From Terrabacter sp. Root181 (GTDB taxonomy: Bacteria; Actinomycetota; Actinomycetes; Actinomycetales; Dermatophilaceae), in contig NZ_LMHU01000009.1 in the NCBI RefSeq assembly GCF_001428505.1, positions 1 to 64,000 of the forward strand: 64,000 bases of DNA. The letters run 5' to 3'. The notes under the pieces were generated by a model. The model saw only the letters and a program-made list of their open reading frames with translations, made no database searches and was not told where the DNA came from. Made by a program: the position numbers and the translations under genes. Shown one piece after another: positions 26,233 to 34,611 of this stretch. How positions within the stretch are numbered: position 1 is the first letter of the stretch; each line of letters opens with the position of its first letter.

Positions 26233-27294
26233 TCAGCCGCGGTGCAGGGAAGCCATGCCGGTCGCTGCCCAGCCGTCGGCGGTGACCTCGCTCGACCGGC
26301 CGCCGCTGACGTGCCGGAGGCGGTCGCCACTTCGGAGCACGACCTGCCAGGGACCGCGTCCATGCACCCGCCCGGCCGCCAGGGCCACCGCCTCCGCCGG
26401 TCCGAGGTCGACGAGCTCGTCGGGCTCGACGGGCTGGGCGGGCTGGGCGGGCGCGTCCTGCACGTCGCGATCGAGAACGTGTAGCCAGACGTGGCCCTCC
26501 ACGATGACAACGACGGCCCGCTGCTGACCCGCTGCTGCCAGGGCTGCCGCGCCCGCCCTCTGTGCGACGCACGTCCAGACCCGCGAACCAGACGCGCATC
26601 CCAGCAGCACCTGGCCTTTCTGCGAACGGATGAGGACGTCCAGATGCCCCTCGCCCCCCGCCACCCGGACGTGCCACGCAGCGTCCACACCCACGATTGC
26701 GTCGTCGTCACCGAGCTCGGGTCTCCCGAGCCTGCCGAGGCCGGGCCGGTCGACCGCGGACTCGAGGGTCATGACCGGGTAGCCACGCCCCGGCCTTCCG
26801 CTCAGGATCTGCAGGCCGAGCGCGCCCACGACGGCCACCACGTGATCGCCGTCCGGTGTCTCGACCACTCCGGACGAACCCGATACCCCGTGGGCAACGG
26901 CGCCGTGGTCGACGAACCCGTCTGTCGGTGTCCACACGTGGCGTCGGAGCTCACCCGCCTCGCTCATCGCAAGCACCTCGAGGAAGTCGGGACCGGCCTG
27001 TACCTGGGCAATCGTGGCCGACACGTATCGCATGCCCCTGCCGAAGCGCAACGCACCGCTCCACGACCCCACTGCCGCACCTTGGTAGGTCTCTTCCGGG
27101 TCCGCGTTGAACCAGCCGACCCACAGACCGTCGTCGACCGCCGGCGCGACGAGCTCGAGGTTGCCGGCCCTGCCGTAGCGACCCTGCGTCGTCCCGGGCG
27201 TGCCGTTGACCGGCGGCCACGGCTCGCGCACGTGCTGCCGGTCGGGGGGCGGGATCGGATCGCTGGCGACGTCGCTCATGAGCGCATCCTCCAC
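26233..27294 (-). CDS. Hypothetical protein, possible beta-propeller
   Basis: A 353-residue soluble protein with several roughly 45-residue stretches that look alike in pattern: LWVGWFNADPEETYQGAAVG, LEVLAMSEAGELRRHVWT, HVVAVVGALGLQILSGRP, AWHVRVAGGEGHLDVLIRS, VWLHVLDRDVQD, WQVVLRSGDRLRHVSGG. The repeating strand-turn-strand rhythm with W and G suggests a propeller made of four or more blades. There is no signal peptide. The start is either ATG 27294 (MEDALMSDV) or the ATG five codons later. It ends 160 bp before the operon's binding-protein gene, beyond the operator, so it may be a separate unit with the gene upstream. Confidence 0.7.
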   Translation of the reverse strand: MEDALMSDVASDPIPPPDRQHVREPWPPVNGTPGTTQGRYGRAGNLELVAPAVDDGLWVGWFNADPEETYQGAAVGSWSGALRFGRGMRYVSATIAQVQAGPDFLEVLAMSEAGELRRHVWTPTDGFVDHGAVAHGVSGSSGVVETPDGDHVVAVVGALGLQILSGRPGRGYPVMTLESAVDRPGLGRLGRPELGDDDAIVGVDAAWHVRVAGGEGHLDVLIRSQKGQVLLGCASGSRVWTCVAQRAGAAALAAAGQQRAVVVIVEGHVWLHVLDRDVQDAPAQPAQPVEPDELVDLGPAEAVALAAGRVHGRGPWQVVLRSGDRLRHVSGGRSSEVTADGWAATGMASLHRG

Positions 27295-27324
27295 CCGCGC
27301 CGCGGCAGACCGACGGTCGGCGCG

Positions 27325-27900
27325 TCAGGCGGGCCTTTCGCTCCACGGCGTGACGCGTCCGACTGTGAGCGGCTCCGCTCGCTCGTCCAGTACAGCGTCG
27401 GCGACGACGCGAGAGATCTCCTCTGGTGTGTGCCACCGCACGTCACCGTCGCCTCCAGCCCATCCGAGAAGCACGCGGGTGGTGGCCCGGGTCGGCAGCC
27501 AGGCGGCGGCCGCCTCCTCGCCCCCCAACGGATCCGCGAATCGGCTCGGCAGCACGATGACTGCGTGCGCCGCGGCGCGCGCGAGGACGGACCACGACTC
27601 CGGACTCAACGCGCCCGCATAGCCCACCGCCACGTCTACGCCCACCCCATCGGACCGGAGGTCAGCGAGCATCCTGCGCACGGCCCGGGGGTCACGGGCG
27701 TCGAGCGCGAACCGTCGGTCCCAGTCCCCCTCCGCCAGACGCGATCCCCGTGAGATCCCGACCCGGAAGGGGTGGCCCTCCCCTTCCCTCACACGAAACA
27801 GCGACCGGCCGAGCGGGGCGAGGATGCCGGAGGCACCGACGACGACGTACGTTGACCCCACCAGTCCGGATCCGATCGCCATCGACAAAGGATCGCCCAT
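27325..27900 (-). CDS. Rossmann-fold (SDR-like) short protein
   Basis: A 191-residue protein with a dinucleotide-binding start, TYVVVGASGILAPLGRSLFR, a second acidic-strand region, and VDVAVGYAGALSPESWSVLA. It lacks the Tyr-x3-Lys pair expected of an active SDR, so it may be a binding or regulatory relative. The ATG at 27900 overlaps the ATG of the divergent tautomerase gene by two bases, an extreme form of divergent arrangement. It is 30 bp upstream of the propeller-like gene and probably co-transcribed with it. A longer open frame exists upstream but reads as antisense of the tautomerase. Confidence 0.65.
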   Translation of the reverse strand: MGDPLSMAIGSGLVGSTYVVVGASGILAPLGRSLFRVREGEGHPFRVGISRGSRLAEGDWDRRFALDARDPRAVRRMLADLRSDGVGVDVAVGYAGALSPESWSVLARAAAHAVIVLPSRFADPLGGEEAAAAWLPTRATTRVLLGWAGGDGDVRWHTPEEISRVVADAVLDERAEPLTVGRVTPWSERPA

Positions 27901-28186
27901 GCCCTGGATCTGCGTCACCACCGGCCCCGACCTCCCCGACGAGGCAGCCCGTGCGTTGTCACGCAAGGTCGCTGCAGCCGCAGCGGTGGCCCTCGACCTC
28001 GTCCCCGATGACGTCGTCGTGCTGGTCAGCCCGGCTGGGGCGGTCTCCGGACCTGGAGCCATGGTGAGCCTCGCAGGACGCCGACGGGACGAGGCAGCCG
28101 AGTCCGCACTGGCATCCGCCGTGCGTGCCGAAGTCGCCGAGACACTCGGCCTCGACCCCGGCCTCGTGGCCGTGTCCCGCCTCTGA
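27899..28186 (+). CDS. 4-oxalocrotonate-tautomerase-like protein
   Basis: A 95-residue protein beginning MPWICVTTGPDLPDEAARAL. After removal of Met the N-terminal residue would be Pro1, the catalytic base of the tautomerase superfamily, followed by the family's beta strand and helix (SRKVAAAAAVALDLVPDDVVVLV). An AAAGGA site lies 7 nt before the ATG. The residues after position 40 are unlike the classical 62-residue 4-OT, so it belongs to a longer subgroup. It faces away from the sugar-operon side, and a hairpin terminator follows directly. Its role, perhaps keto-enol conversion of a 2-oxo acid, is an inference. Confidence 0.65.
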   Translation: MPWICVTTGPDLPDEAARALSRKVAAAAAVALDLVPDDVVVLVSPAGAVSGPGAMVSLAGRRRDEAAESALASAVRAEVAETLGLDPGLVAVSRL

Positions 28187-28187
28187 C

Positions 28188-28205
28188 AACTCCCATCGGG
28201 AGTTT
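28188..28205 (+). terminator. Hairpin terminator after the tautomerase gene
   Basis: AACTCCC (28188-28194), a 3-base loop ATC, and GGGAGTT followed by TTC. It begins 2 bp after the stop codon. Confidence 0.7.
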
Positions 28206-28400
28206 CACCGCACCAGCGTCCTCCCGACGGTATGGAGCGACCGCTCGGGTGGATGACGGGTTGCGGGCCAGGCGGCACATCCTCGGTCGGGTCTATGCCG
28301 TCGTCCGCCATGTCCCCCACCGCGCTGATTTCTCTCCGCTCTCAAACCGGGGTCGATCGCGGTTTTCGTACCGGCTATCCGAACCAGCCCGAGCGCGGCC

Positions 28401-29144
28401 TCAAGAAGCGCGCCGGACGCGCTTCCACAGGTCCGCGAACGCCTTGGCAGAGTCCGAGGTCGGGGCGTAGACGCCTATCGGCGCGCGGTGCTCGCCCATG
28501 CGCTCCACGACGACGCTCGCGCCGACGTAGCCGTCGCCGACCTCCTTGTGCGCCGCAGGAAGCTGCTCGAGCGCGTCCACATGGGCGCGCTTTCGTCGGT
28601 CCACCTGAGAGAGGAATGCAACGAGCTTGACGTGGCCGCCGGCATCCTTGATCACACCGCGCACCTGCTCCAGCGAGCGCAGCCCCAGCGCCGACGGGAT
28701 GAGCGGCAGAACGACGACGTCCGCTGCGCGCAGCGCGTTCTCGGCGACCAGCGACGCGCCCGGCGGGGTGTCGAGGATGATGACGTCGTAGTGCCTGCGG
28801 AGAGGCCGCAGTGCCTCCGTCACGCGGGACGACGGCTTCTTCGCCGCGTCGAGGGCAATGTCGAGGTCGCGGTAGCTCTCATCGGCGGGGAGCACGTCGA
28901 TCCGCTCGAGTTTCGATTCGCGCACCACCTTGTTCGCGGGCTTCCTGCCCCGCACGAGCGCCTCAGCGCCTCCTCGCAGATGCGGCTTCACCTGCAGCAG
29001 CCAGGTCGCCGCGGCCTGCGGGTCAAGATCCCACAGGAGAACGTCTCGCCCTTCGGATGCCGCCTGCCAGGCGAGGTTGACAGCGGTCGTCGTCTTTCCG
29101 ACCCCACCCTTGGTGCTGTATACCGCGATCACCGTTGCCGCCAC
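28401..29144 (-). CDS. ParA-family ATPase (orphan)
   Basis: A 247-residue deviant Walker ATPase. It has YSTKGGVGKTTTAVNLAW (deviant P-loop with the signature Lys), WDLDPQAAATWLL (switch I region), IILDTPPGAS (Walker B), and the C-terminal part PIGVYAPTSDSAKAFADLW. No parB-like gene or repeat array is close, so it is not an obvious plasmid partition system; orphan ParAs position many kinds of cargo. It is followed and preceded by gaps of 190 bp or more and seems to be transcribed alone. Confidence 0.88.
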   Translation of the reverse strand: MAATVIAVYSTKGGVGKTTTAVNLAWQAASEGRDVLLWDLDPQAAATWLLQVKPHLRGGAEALVRGRKPANKVVRESKLERIDVLPADESYRDLDIALDAAKKPSSRVTEALRPLRRHYDVIILDTPPGASLVAENALRAADVVVLPLIPSALGLRSLEQVRGVIKDAGGHVKLVAFLSQVDRRKRAHVDALEQLPAAHKEVGDGYVGASVVVERMGEHRAPIGVYAPTSDSAKAFADLWKRVRRAS

Positions 29145-29338
29145 GGGGCCATCCTGTCACGGCCTTCGTGGGAGTTTCTCGACGAGCTTCGCCGTGGAAG
29201 AGTCGCACGAGATCCGTCGTGGATGTCGCTCGCGGCGCTCAATTCGGTGGGTGCGTAGCTTCCCGGACTGCCCAAGGGGCCTGGGTCCTATCGCCGCGAG
29301 GCGCTCACGGACGACCCGTTCACCACGGCCTCTCGACG

Positions 29339-29830
29339 CTATGCGTGTGGATAGTCGTCCTCGCCCTCGTCGGGCACGACCGCCTGCTGTTCGAGTCGGT
29401 CTGCCTCGTCAACGAGGTCTGCCGGCGCGTCGAGGGGGACCGCCGCAAGTGTGTCGGCCACCGCGTCCGGATCGAGCGGGGCTCGTTGTTCGAGGAGGTC
29501 GGCCTCGGGGACCTCCTCGCCGGGGTCGATGCGGTTGTCAGCCACTGTCGTCCTCCTCTTCCGCGCTCGTAGTGCAGTGTTCTCGGCTTCTAGATCCAGC
29601 ACCATGGCGATGCCGGCCAGATTGAGTCCGGCCCCGAGCAGAACGCTGATGCGGCGCAGCCGGTCGAGGTCGTCGGCGCTGTAGCGGCGCGTGCCGCCCT
29701 CGGTGCGGTCGGGCTCCAGCAGACCGCGGGCCTCGTAGAGCCGCAGGTTCTGCACGCCCATTCCGACCAGCTCCGCGGCGGTCGAGATCCCGTAGACGCC
29801 CCGGTCGCTCGCTGGTTCCGGCACGCGCAT
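29339..29830 (-). CDS. HspR-like MerR-family heat-shock regulator
   Basis: A 163-residue protein. The winged helix-turn-helix runs [20 protein letters not shown] then [26 protein letters not shown] (about 12-56), as in HspR. A hydrophobic coiled segment ([20 protein letters not shown]) and an acidic tail ending [10 protein letters not shown] follow. HspR represses chaperone genes and releases them on heat. It is divergent from an Hsp20 gene, 155 bp away, which fits. The ATG at 29830 gives the shortest N-terminus; an upstream ATG in frame has no support. The classical HAIR site (CTTGAGT) is not seen between the genes. Confidence 0.82.
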   Translation of the reverse strand: MRVPEPASDRGVYGISTAAELVGMGVQNLRLYEARGLLEPDRTEGGTRRYSADDLDRLRRISVLLGAGLNLAGIAMVLDLEAENTALRARKRRTTVADNRIDPGEEVPEADLLEQRAPLDPDAVADTLAAVPLDAPADLVDEADRLEQQAVVPDEGEDDYPHA

Positions 29831-29872
29831 CGACCACGCCCTTTCTCGGCGGCAACTTCCTCGCGTTGCCTC

Positions 29873-29901
29873 TTGCACCAGCGTCCCACCAGTGCTACAA
29901 A
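29873..29901 (+). promoter_or_regulatory. Probable sigma-70-type promoter of the hsp20 gene
   Basis: TTGCAC (29873-29878), a 17-base spacer, and TACAAA (29896-29901), followed by an AT-rich run unusual for this genome. The spacer holds GCAC...GTGC, a possible weak operator. Confidence 0.6.
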
Positions 29902-29985
29902 AAATCTATTGCGCATGCCACAGATCGCACGGCGATCGTGGACCAGACAAGGAGCATCAGAAGACAAGCGATGGAGGTGGTGACG

Positions 29986-30417
29986 ATGCTGATGCGCACC
30001 GACCCTTTCCGTGAGCTGGACCGCCTGACCCAACAGGTTCTCGGCACCAACGGCACCTTGGCCCGTCCGTCGGTCATGCCGATGGACGCTTGGCGGGACG
30101 GTGACACCTTCCACGTCGAGTTCGACCTGCCGGGCGTCGACCCGGACTCGATCGACCTGGACGTCGAACGCAACGTGGTCACGGTCAAGGCCGAACGTCC
30201 GGCTCGAGCGAGCGACGCCGAGCTCATCGCCGCCGAACGCCCTCGAGGGGTGTTCAGCCGCCAGCTCATCCTCGGCGACAACCTCGACACGCAGCACATC
30301 ACGGCGAGCTATGACAGCGGGGTCCTTTCCCTGCACGTCCCGGTCGCCGAGCAGGCGAAGCCGCGCAAGATCTCCATCACCAGCAACGGTGAGGACCGGC
30401 GCTCCATCAACGCCTGA
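29986..30417 (+). CDS. Hsp20/alpha-crystallin small heat-shock protein
   Basis: A 143-residue chaperone. After a short N-terminal arm ([14 protein letters not shown]) comes the alpha-crystallin domain at about 35-125, with [33 protein letters not shown] and [25 protein letters not shown] (the last with the usual GVL block and the IXI-like tail). It holds unfolding proteins for refolding by the DnaK system. I take the ATG at 29986 because GGAGG lies 8 bases ahead; an earlier ATG at 29971 is possible. The next small ORF follows 18 bp later. Confidence 0.92.
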   Translation: MLMRTDPFRELDRLTQQVLGTNGTLARPSVMPMDAWRDGDTFHVEFDLPGVDPDSIDLDVERNVVTVKAERPARASDAELIAAERPRGVFSRQLILGDNLDTQHITASYDSGVLSLHVPVAEQAKPRKISITSNGEDRRSINA

Positions 30418-30435
30418 GCCAGGAGGGTGAGTCAC

Positions 30436-30738
30436 TTGCCCGCGATCCTGCCCGCCGACAGCGTGGATGCCGCCGCCCCCAGCACCAGCGACCTGTTCCT
30501 GGAACTGCTCTGCGCCGACGAAGACCTGCTGCGGGCCGAGTTCGAGGCGATCGTGGCTGCCGAATGGCCGAGCCCGCCACCGGACCAGCCAGCCGAAAGC
30601 AACATAGCCCGGCAAGGCCCTCCAGGGTCATCGTCCTCAACGAGAGGTCGCCCCGCTGCGCCACCGAGCCGGCCGCGACACCCAGGCGCCGGGGAAGGGA
30701 GCCGGCAACGATCGCCCCCCGCTGACCCGCGGCGATGA
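30436..30738 (+). CDS. Small protein downstream of hsp20
   Basis: TTG at 30436 sits 9 nt after AGGAGG and gives a 100-residue frame. Residues about 14-45 (STSDLFLELLCADEDLLRAE then FEAIVAAEWPSPPP) are helical and acidic and look like a real small-protein core. After about residue 55 the sequence turns into Pro/Ser/Arg text that may be non-coding in character, so the true protein might once have been shorter. I cannot assign a function. Position in the heat-shock cluster suggests a cofactor or regulator. Confidence 0.45.
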   Translation: MPAILPADSVDAAAPSTSDLFLELLCADEDLLRAEFEAIVAAEWPSPPPDQPAESNIARQGPPGSSSSTRGRPAAPPSRPRHPGAGEGSRQRSPPADPRR

Positions 30739-30996
30739 CGCCAGCTACACGACAACCACGAAACGAGAGGTAGGTGATGGCCAGACGTGAGGCACCGTTT
30801 GGGACGTGACTGCCTTTCCCGCCCGCACGTTTCACCCTGAGCGCCTGTCGCAACAGCTCGCGGCGCCCGCGCCCGCACGGCGCACACCTCAGCGGGCCGG
30901 CAACGCAGTCGTCCACACCAGGTGGTCCCGGCCGATCCTTCGGCCGGGACCACGACCATCCCACCCGCCGCACCACGCCCCCGTCACGCCACGCTC

Positions 30997-31341
30997 ATGA
31001 GGACAACACCCACCGACCTCTACGCCGTCCTGGGACTCACGCCGGACGCCACGCCGGCCCAGCTACGGCACGCCTACCGAGCGATGCTCCGCCAGCACCA
31101 CCCGGACACCCGCGGGGCCGGACCCGGCCCAGCCGCCGACGCGGCAGACCTGGCAGATCAAGCTGTGCAGCAGATCATGACCGCCTACGAGGTGCTGCGT
31201 GACCCAGCCCGGCGCGCCGCCTACGACCAGCTGCGCACCTCCTCCGGATCAGCCGTCCCCGTCAAGGTCCGGGTCCACCGGGCCTCCCCGACGCCGGACG
31301 ACCCGCCCATTCAGGCCGGCCCTGTCCGCTGGCACTCCTGA
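30997..31341 (+). CDS. DnaJ-domain protein (short, J domain only)
   Basis: A 114-residue protein. The J domain spans about 5-80: DLYAVLGLTPDATPAQLRHA, then YRAMLRQHHPDTRG with the essential HPD tripeptide, then VLRDPARRAAYDQL. It lacks the Gly/Phe, zinc and C-terminal substrate domains of full DnaJ, so it would stimulate an Hsp70 without presenting a client itself. Together with HspR-like and Hsp20 genes it makes a small stress cluster. The gap of about 260 bp from the previous ORF holds no other gene. Confidence 0.85.
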   Translation: MRTTPTDLYAVLGLTPDATPAQLRHAYRAMLRQHHPDTRGAGPGPAADAADLADQAVQQIMTAYEVLRDPARRAAYDQLRTSSGSAVPVKVRVHRASPTPDDPPIQAGPVRWHS

Positions 31342-31599
31342 CCACGCCGCCGGCCCGCGAGGCGGATCCGCGGCGGATCCGCGACCGCGGCCCGGCATGT
31401 GTCGTCAGAGGGTGAGCAGGACCATCGTGGCGGTGCGCTCGTCCACGGCCGGCGGCCGTCGGCTGCGTGGTCCAGGGGAGGGGTGAGGTCGAAGACGCTG
31501 CCCGTGCTCACCCCCGGCGGTGGCAAGTGGAGCTGAGCCTGCGTGCGGGCGAACCGGTGATGATCACAGCGGCCGATGTGCGGCGGTTTCGCCCCGGGG

Positions 31600-32598
31600 T
31601 CAGTGGAGTGGCTGACCGAGGAATTCGTTGAGGGCCGCCGCGACGGGTTCCGGCTGGTCGAGGTGTGGGATGTGCCCGGCGTCCGGGATGACGGTGATGC
31701 GCGCGTTGGGCATTCGGGTGGTGAGGTCGCGACCGATGTCGGGACCGGCCAGGGCGTCGTGGTCTCCCCAGATGAGGAGCGTGGACACCGGTAGCGTGGC
31801 CAGGGCGCTCTCCAGGCGAAGCTGGGGGCGCCATCCTCGGATGGTGGCGACGGCCTGCATGATCGCCTGGTTCGTCTGGGCGGTTCCGGGCAGGTTGATC
31901 CCGAGGAGGGCAACTTCCAGGAGGTCGGCCGGGACGCGCTCGGGGTGCACCAGGTAGTTGCCGAAGGCCCGCTTGCGTAGCGTCTCAGCGTCCCGGACCT
32001 GGATCTTGGAGATCAGTGTCCCGACGCCGGGGGTCGCCCAGAGCTGGAGGAAGAGGCCGGGCTTGGGAAACAGCCCGCCGGCTGTGCCGCAGAGAACGAG
32101 CTTGCGGACCCGGTCGGGGTGCGCTGCGGCGAAGGCGATCGCGAAGAACCCGCCCATCGAGTTGCCGACCAGGTCGATCTTGTCGACACCGAGCCCGTCG
32201 GTCAACTCGAGCAGCCACCGCGCCGCGTCGGCCCGGAAGTCCAGGCGGCGGTAGTCGGTCGGGTAGGAGAGTCCGAAGCCGGGCCGGTCCGGGATGATGA
32301 GCGGGCTCCCCAGCTGGGGTGCGAGGTCGGCCCACTCGACAGTGGTGCCGACGCCACCGTGGACCAGGACCGCAGGGCAGGGCGACTCCTCGCTGACCAG
32401 GATGTAGGTCTCTCGCCCGGCGTGGTCAGGGATCCGGCGCCCGACACCGGAGAACCCGCGGCGTCGGAACGCGGCCAGGCGGCGTTCCTCGAACTCCCGC
32501 CTCTGGTCGTCAACCCCTCGTGGGTATGCCCCCGGGCTCGTCAGCGGGTCCGTCGCCACCGACCGCGGTGGCCGTTGTCTGCTTGGCCGTGTGTCCAT
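31600..32598 (-). CDS. Alpha/beta hydrolase
   Basis: A 332-residue alpha/beta-fold hydrolase. It has the oxyanion segment CPAVLVHGGVGTTVEW, LIIPDRPGFGLSYPTDY, nucleophile elbow DLVGNSMGGFFAIAFAA (Ser in GNSMGG), acid region LLIWGDHDALAGPDIG, and catalytic His in VIPDAGHIPHLDQPE. This is the pattern of the haloalkane dehalogenase/meta-cleavage hydrolase group; the substrate is unknown. The ATG at 32598 follows GGAGG. It is divergent from a TetR gene with a palindromic operator between them, so it is probably TetR-controlled. Confidence 0.88.
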   Translation of the reverse strand: MDTRPSRQRPPRSVATDPLTSPGAYPRGVDDQRREFEERRLAAFRRRGFSGVGRRIPDHAGRETYILVSEESPCPAVLVHGGVGTTVEWADLAPQLGSPLIIPDRPGFGLSYPTDYRRLDFRADAARWLLELTDGLGVDKIDLVGNSMGGFFAIAFAAAHPDRVRKLVLCGTAGGLFPKPGLFLQLWATPGVGTLISKIQVRDAETLRKRAFGNYLVHPERVPADLLEVALLGINLPGTAQTNQAIMQAVATIRGWRPQLRLESALATLPVSTLLIWGDHDALAGPDIGRDLTTRMPNARITVIPDAGHIPHLDQPEPVAAALNEFLGQPLH

Positions 32599-32643
32599 CC
32601 TGTCCTCCCGGGCCCTCGTGCCGTTTCGCAACTCCGTTGCGAT

Positions 32644-32663
32644 ACGTCGTACCGTAACGACGT
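32644..32663. promoter_or_regulatory. Palindromic operator between hydrolase and TetR genes
   Basis: ACGTCGT (32644-32650) and ACGACGT (32657-32663) are exact inverted repeats separated by ACCGTA. It lies 18 bp before the TetR start and 46 bp before the hydrolase start. Confidence 0.7.
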
Positions 32664-32680
32664 GCCACTATGCTGTCAAT

Positions 32681-33316
32681 ATGGGTAGACCGCGAATTCA
32701 CGACGAAGCAACCGCGGAGGCACTGCTGGACGCGGCAGAGCGGATTGTGGCCGCGGACGGCCCCGATGCGCTCTCGATGCGGCGGGTGGCCGCCGCGGCG
32801 GGAACGACGACACGCGCCGTCTACAGCCTCTTCGAGTCCAAGGAGGGCCTGCTCGTCGCGTTGGGCAACCGCGCCTTCCAGCTCCTGGGCTCCTGGGTCA
32901 ACGAATACCCGCGAACGCATGATCCCGCGGCCGACCTGGTCAACTCCATCGTCGACAACTTCCGCCGGTGGGCGCTGGAGCATCCGGCGCTGTTCCGGAT
33001 TGCGTTCCAGCACATCGGGGAACTACCGCCTGACCTCACGCAGCGTTTCCGTCCGGCGCGGCTGAAGGCGCTGGCCGACCTGGTCGAGATGGTGAGTCGG
33101 GCGTTGGGTCTGGAGGGTGGCCTGACCAACCCAGAGGTCCGGGACGCAACCATCAAGATCGACGCCCTCTGCGAGGGGCTGGCGCTCCTCGAGCTGCGTG
33201 ACGGACTTCCACCGGACCACGCGGAGGAGATCTGGCGCGAGGCGTTCGTGGCGCTCATCAGCGGCATGCAGGCCGCGCTCGCCCTCCCCCAAGACCCGAT
33301 CGCCGCCGCAACCTGA
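32681..33316 (+). CDS. TetR-family transcriptional regulator
   Basis: A 211-residue repressor beginning MGRPRIHDEATAEALLDAAE. The helix-turn-helix MRRVAAAAGTTTRAVYSLFESKEGLL lies at about 30-55, and a WHG-type C-terminal domain follows (ALEHPALFRIAFQH, LALLELRDGLPPDHAEEIWR). The operator at 32644-32663 and the divergent hydrolase gene indicate local control. Confidence 0.9.
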   Translation: MGRPRIHDEATAEALLDAAERIVAADGPDALSMRRVAAAAGTTTRAVYSLFESKEGLLVALGNRAFQLLGSWVNEYPRTHDPAADLVNSIVDNFRRWALEHPALFRIAFQHIGELPPDLTQRFRPARLKALADLVEMVSRALGLEGGLTNPEVRDATIKIDALCEGLALLELRDGLPPDHAEEIWREAFVALISGMQAALALPQDPIAAAT

Positions 33317-33622
33317 CACCATCGAGCCGACGAGTATGGCCGCCCGGCTTCGCCGCGATCCAGACGGTTCCGGAGTGCGTCTATCCGCCACCTGCCGGCG
33401 TGGCCTCCGGCCCTGTGTACCCGATCTGCCGATGAGTGCGCGCTCGGGCCCTCTCCCGCCGGGGAGCTGCGTCGGGCGTCGTGCAGGGTCTTGTGGCGGA
33501 CGCTCGGCCTGCCACGGCTTGCCAGCCAACGTGGTACCAAGGCGCCTCCATTGACCCATGGGTGTCACGCTCCTAGCCTTGAGTTTGCCGCAAACCATGG
33601 TCATGAGCTGTCGAGGTCGCAC
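33317..33622. other. Intergenic, no gene seen
   Basis: About 305 bp between two plus-strand genes. The open frames here lack coding character and no hairpin terminator or promoter is convincing. Confidence 0.4.
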
Positions 33623-34213
33623 ATGACTCCCCTGTTTACCTCCAGCTTTCAGGAGATCCTCTTTTGGGTTGTCTTCCTGGGCGGCTTCAGCGTTCCACTC
33701 CTCTACTTCGCTCGATGGAGTACCAGAAACGCGCCGTCAACCAGGGCTAAGCCCCGACGGGACGCATCGACATTCACGAACCTCGCCATCATTCCGGCGG
33801 TAGCCGTCGCGATCTGGGCTGGCTACGCCCGAGTCGGGCCACTCCTTGCCCGCTGGACCTTCTACCCGGGCCTCGTGATGTTCGCTGCCGGGATGGCACT
33901 CACAACGTGGGCGTATCACACCTTGGGGACCAACTTCTCCCTCGAGGTGCAGGTTCAACGTCACCACACAGTGGTTGACGCCGGGCCCTATCGCATCCTT
34001 CGCCATCCCGGCTACACAGGAGTGCTGTTTGGGATGATCGGGCTCGGGCTCGCTCTTCAATCATGGGTCGCGCTCGTGCTGCTGTTGCTCGTGTCAACTG
34101 CCGCCTTGGCCTACCGAACACGGATCGAAGAGCAGTTCTTGGTTGCCGAGCTCGGCGACGACTACGTCCGCTACATGGCACGGACCAGGCGCGTCATCCC
34201 CTTCGTCTGGTAG
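33623..34213 (+). CDS. Isoprenylcysteine carboxyl methyltransferase-family membrane protein
   Basis: A 196-residue membrane protein with four to five helices (ILFWVVFLGGFSVPLLYFAR, AIIPAV..IWAGYA, LVMFAAGMALTTWAY, LFGMIGLGLALQSWVALVLLL). The conserved C-terminal core of the ICMT/PEMT group is seen in VVDAGPYRILRHPGYTG (SAM-binding RHPxY), and then RIEEQFLVAELGDDYVRYM. It would transfer a methyl group from SAM to a lipid or small hydrophobic substrate at the membrane. ATG 33623 follows GAGG at a usable distance. Confidence 0.85.
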   Translation: MTPLFTSSFQEILFWVVFLGGFSVPLLYFARWSTRNAPSTRAKPRRDASTFTNLAIIPAVAVAIWAGYARVGPLLARWTFYPGLVMFAAGMALTTWAYHTLGTNFSLEVQVQRHHTVVDAGPYRILRHPGYTGVLFGMIGLGLALQSWVALVLLLLVSTAALAYRTRIEEQFLVAELGDDYVRYMARTRRVIPFVW

Positions 34214-34453
34214 GCGCCGAGGACAGCGCGCGCCGCGCCCTCACAACCTGCTCCAAGACCACCTTCAGCGCACGTCCCCCGAACGCCTGACCATGTCGCG
34301 AGTCGCGCGGCTGGGTCATGCGTGACCAACCGCCGCGACGGGACACGTGCATAGCCGGCAATGAGACACGCGCAGGGGGCGGTGAGGGGTGAACAGGCTC
34401 TTGGGCCGAACGCGGACGGCCAATAATCGCTGGGCCATAGTCGACAAACGTCG

Positions 34454-34590
34454 TAAAATTTCTCCATGAACGCGAGTCAGCGATTTCTCTGCCCCCGGCC
34501 TGGTGATGGCCGCGGGTTCGTTTGCGCGCGTACGTTCGTGTAGCAGCTCCTGCGTCGCCCGGGTCGGGGGAAGCCACCCCACCCGAACCG
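34454..34590 (+). promoter_or_regulatory. Possible attenuator-type leader of the PheRS-like gene
   Basis: TAAAAT (34454-34459) can be a -10 box with initiation near 34466, which is the A of an ATG. The ATG opens a 25-codon ORF (to TAG 34541-34543) with three Phe codons, two of them in the last eight codons. A hairpin follows: GGGT/GGGG (34561-34569) pairs with CCCC/ACCC (34577-34584). The hairpin's 3' side overlaps CGAACC (34584-34589), which can alternatively pair with GGTTCG (34515-34520) inside the leader ORF. There is no T tract. The leader idea is an inference. Confidence 0.35.
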
Positions 34591-34611
34591 ACACGCACTT
34601 GGAGCATTCTC

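Noticed and set aside
27901-28320. Longer N-terminus for the Rossmann-like protein
   Set aside because: The extra residues are antisense of the tautomerase gene, which has a proper ribosome site and terminator.
28401-29144. Plasmid-type partition locus
   Set aside because: The ParA-like gene has no ParB-like neighbour and no iteron or parS-like repeats nearby.
29840-29985. HAIR operator (CTTGAGT-N7-ACTCAAG) for the HspR-like protein
   Set aside because: The sequence is not present on either strand between the two genes.
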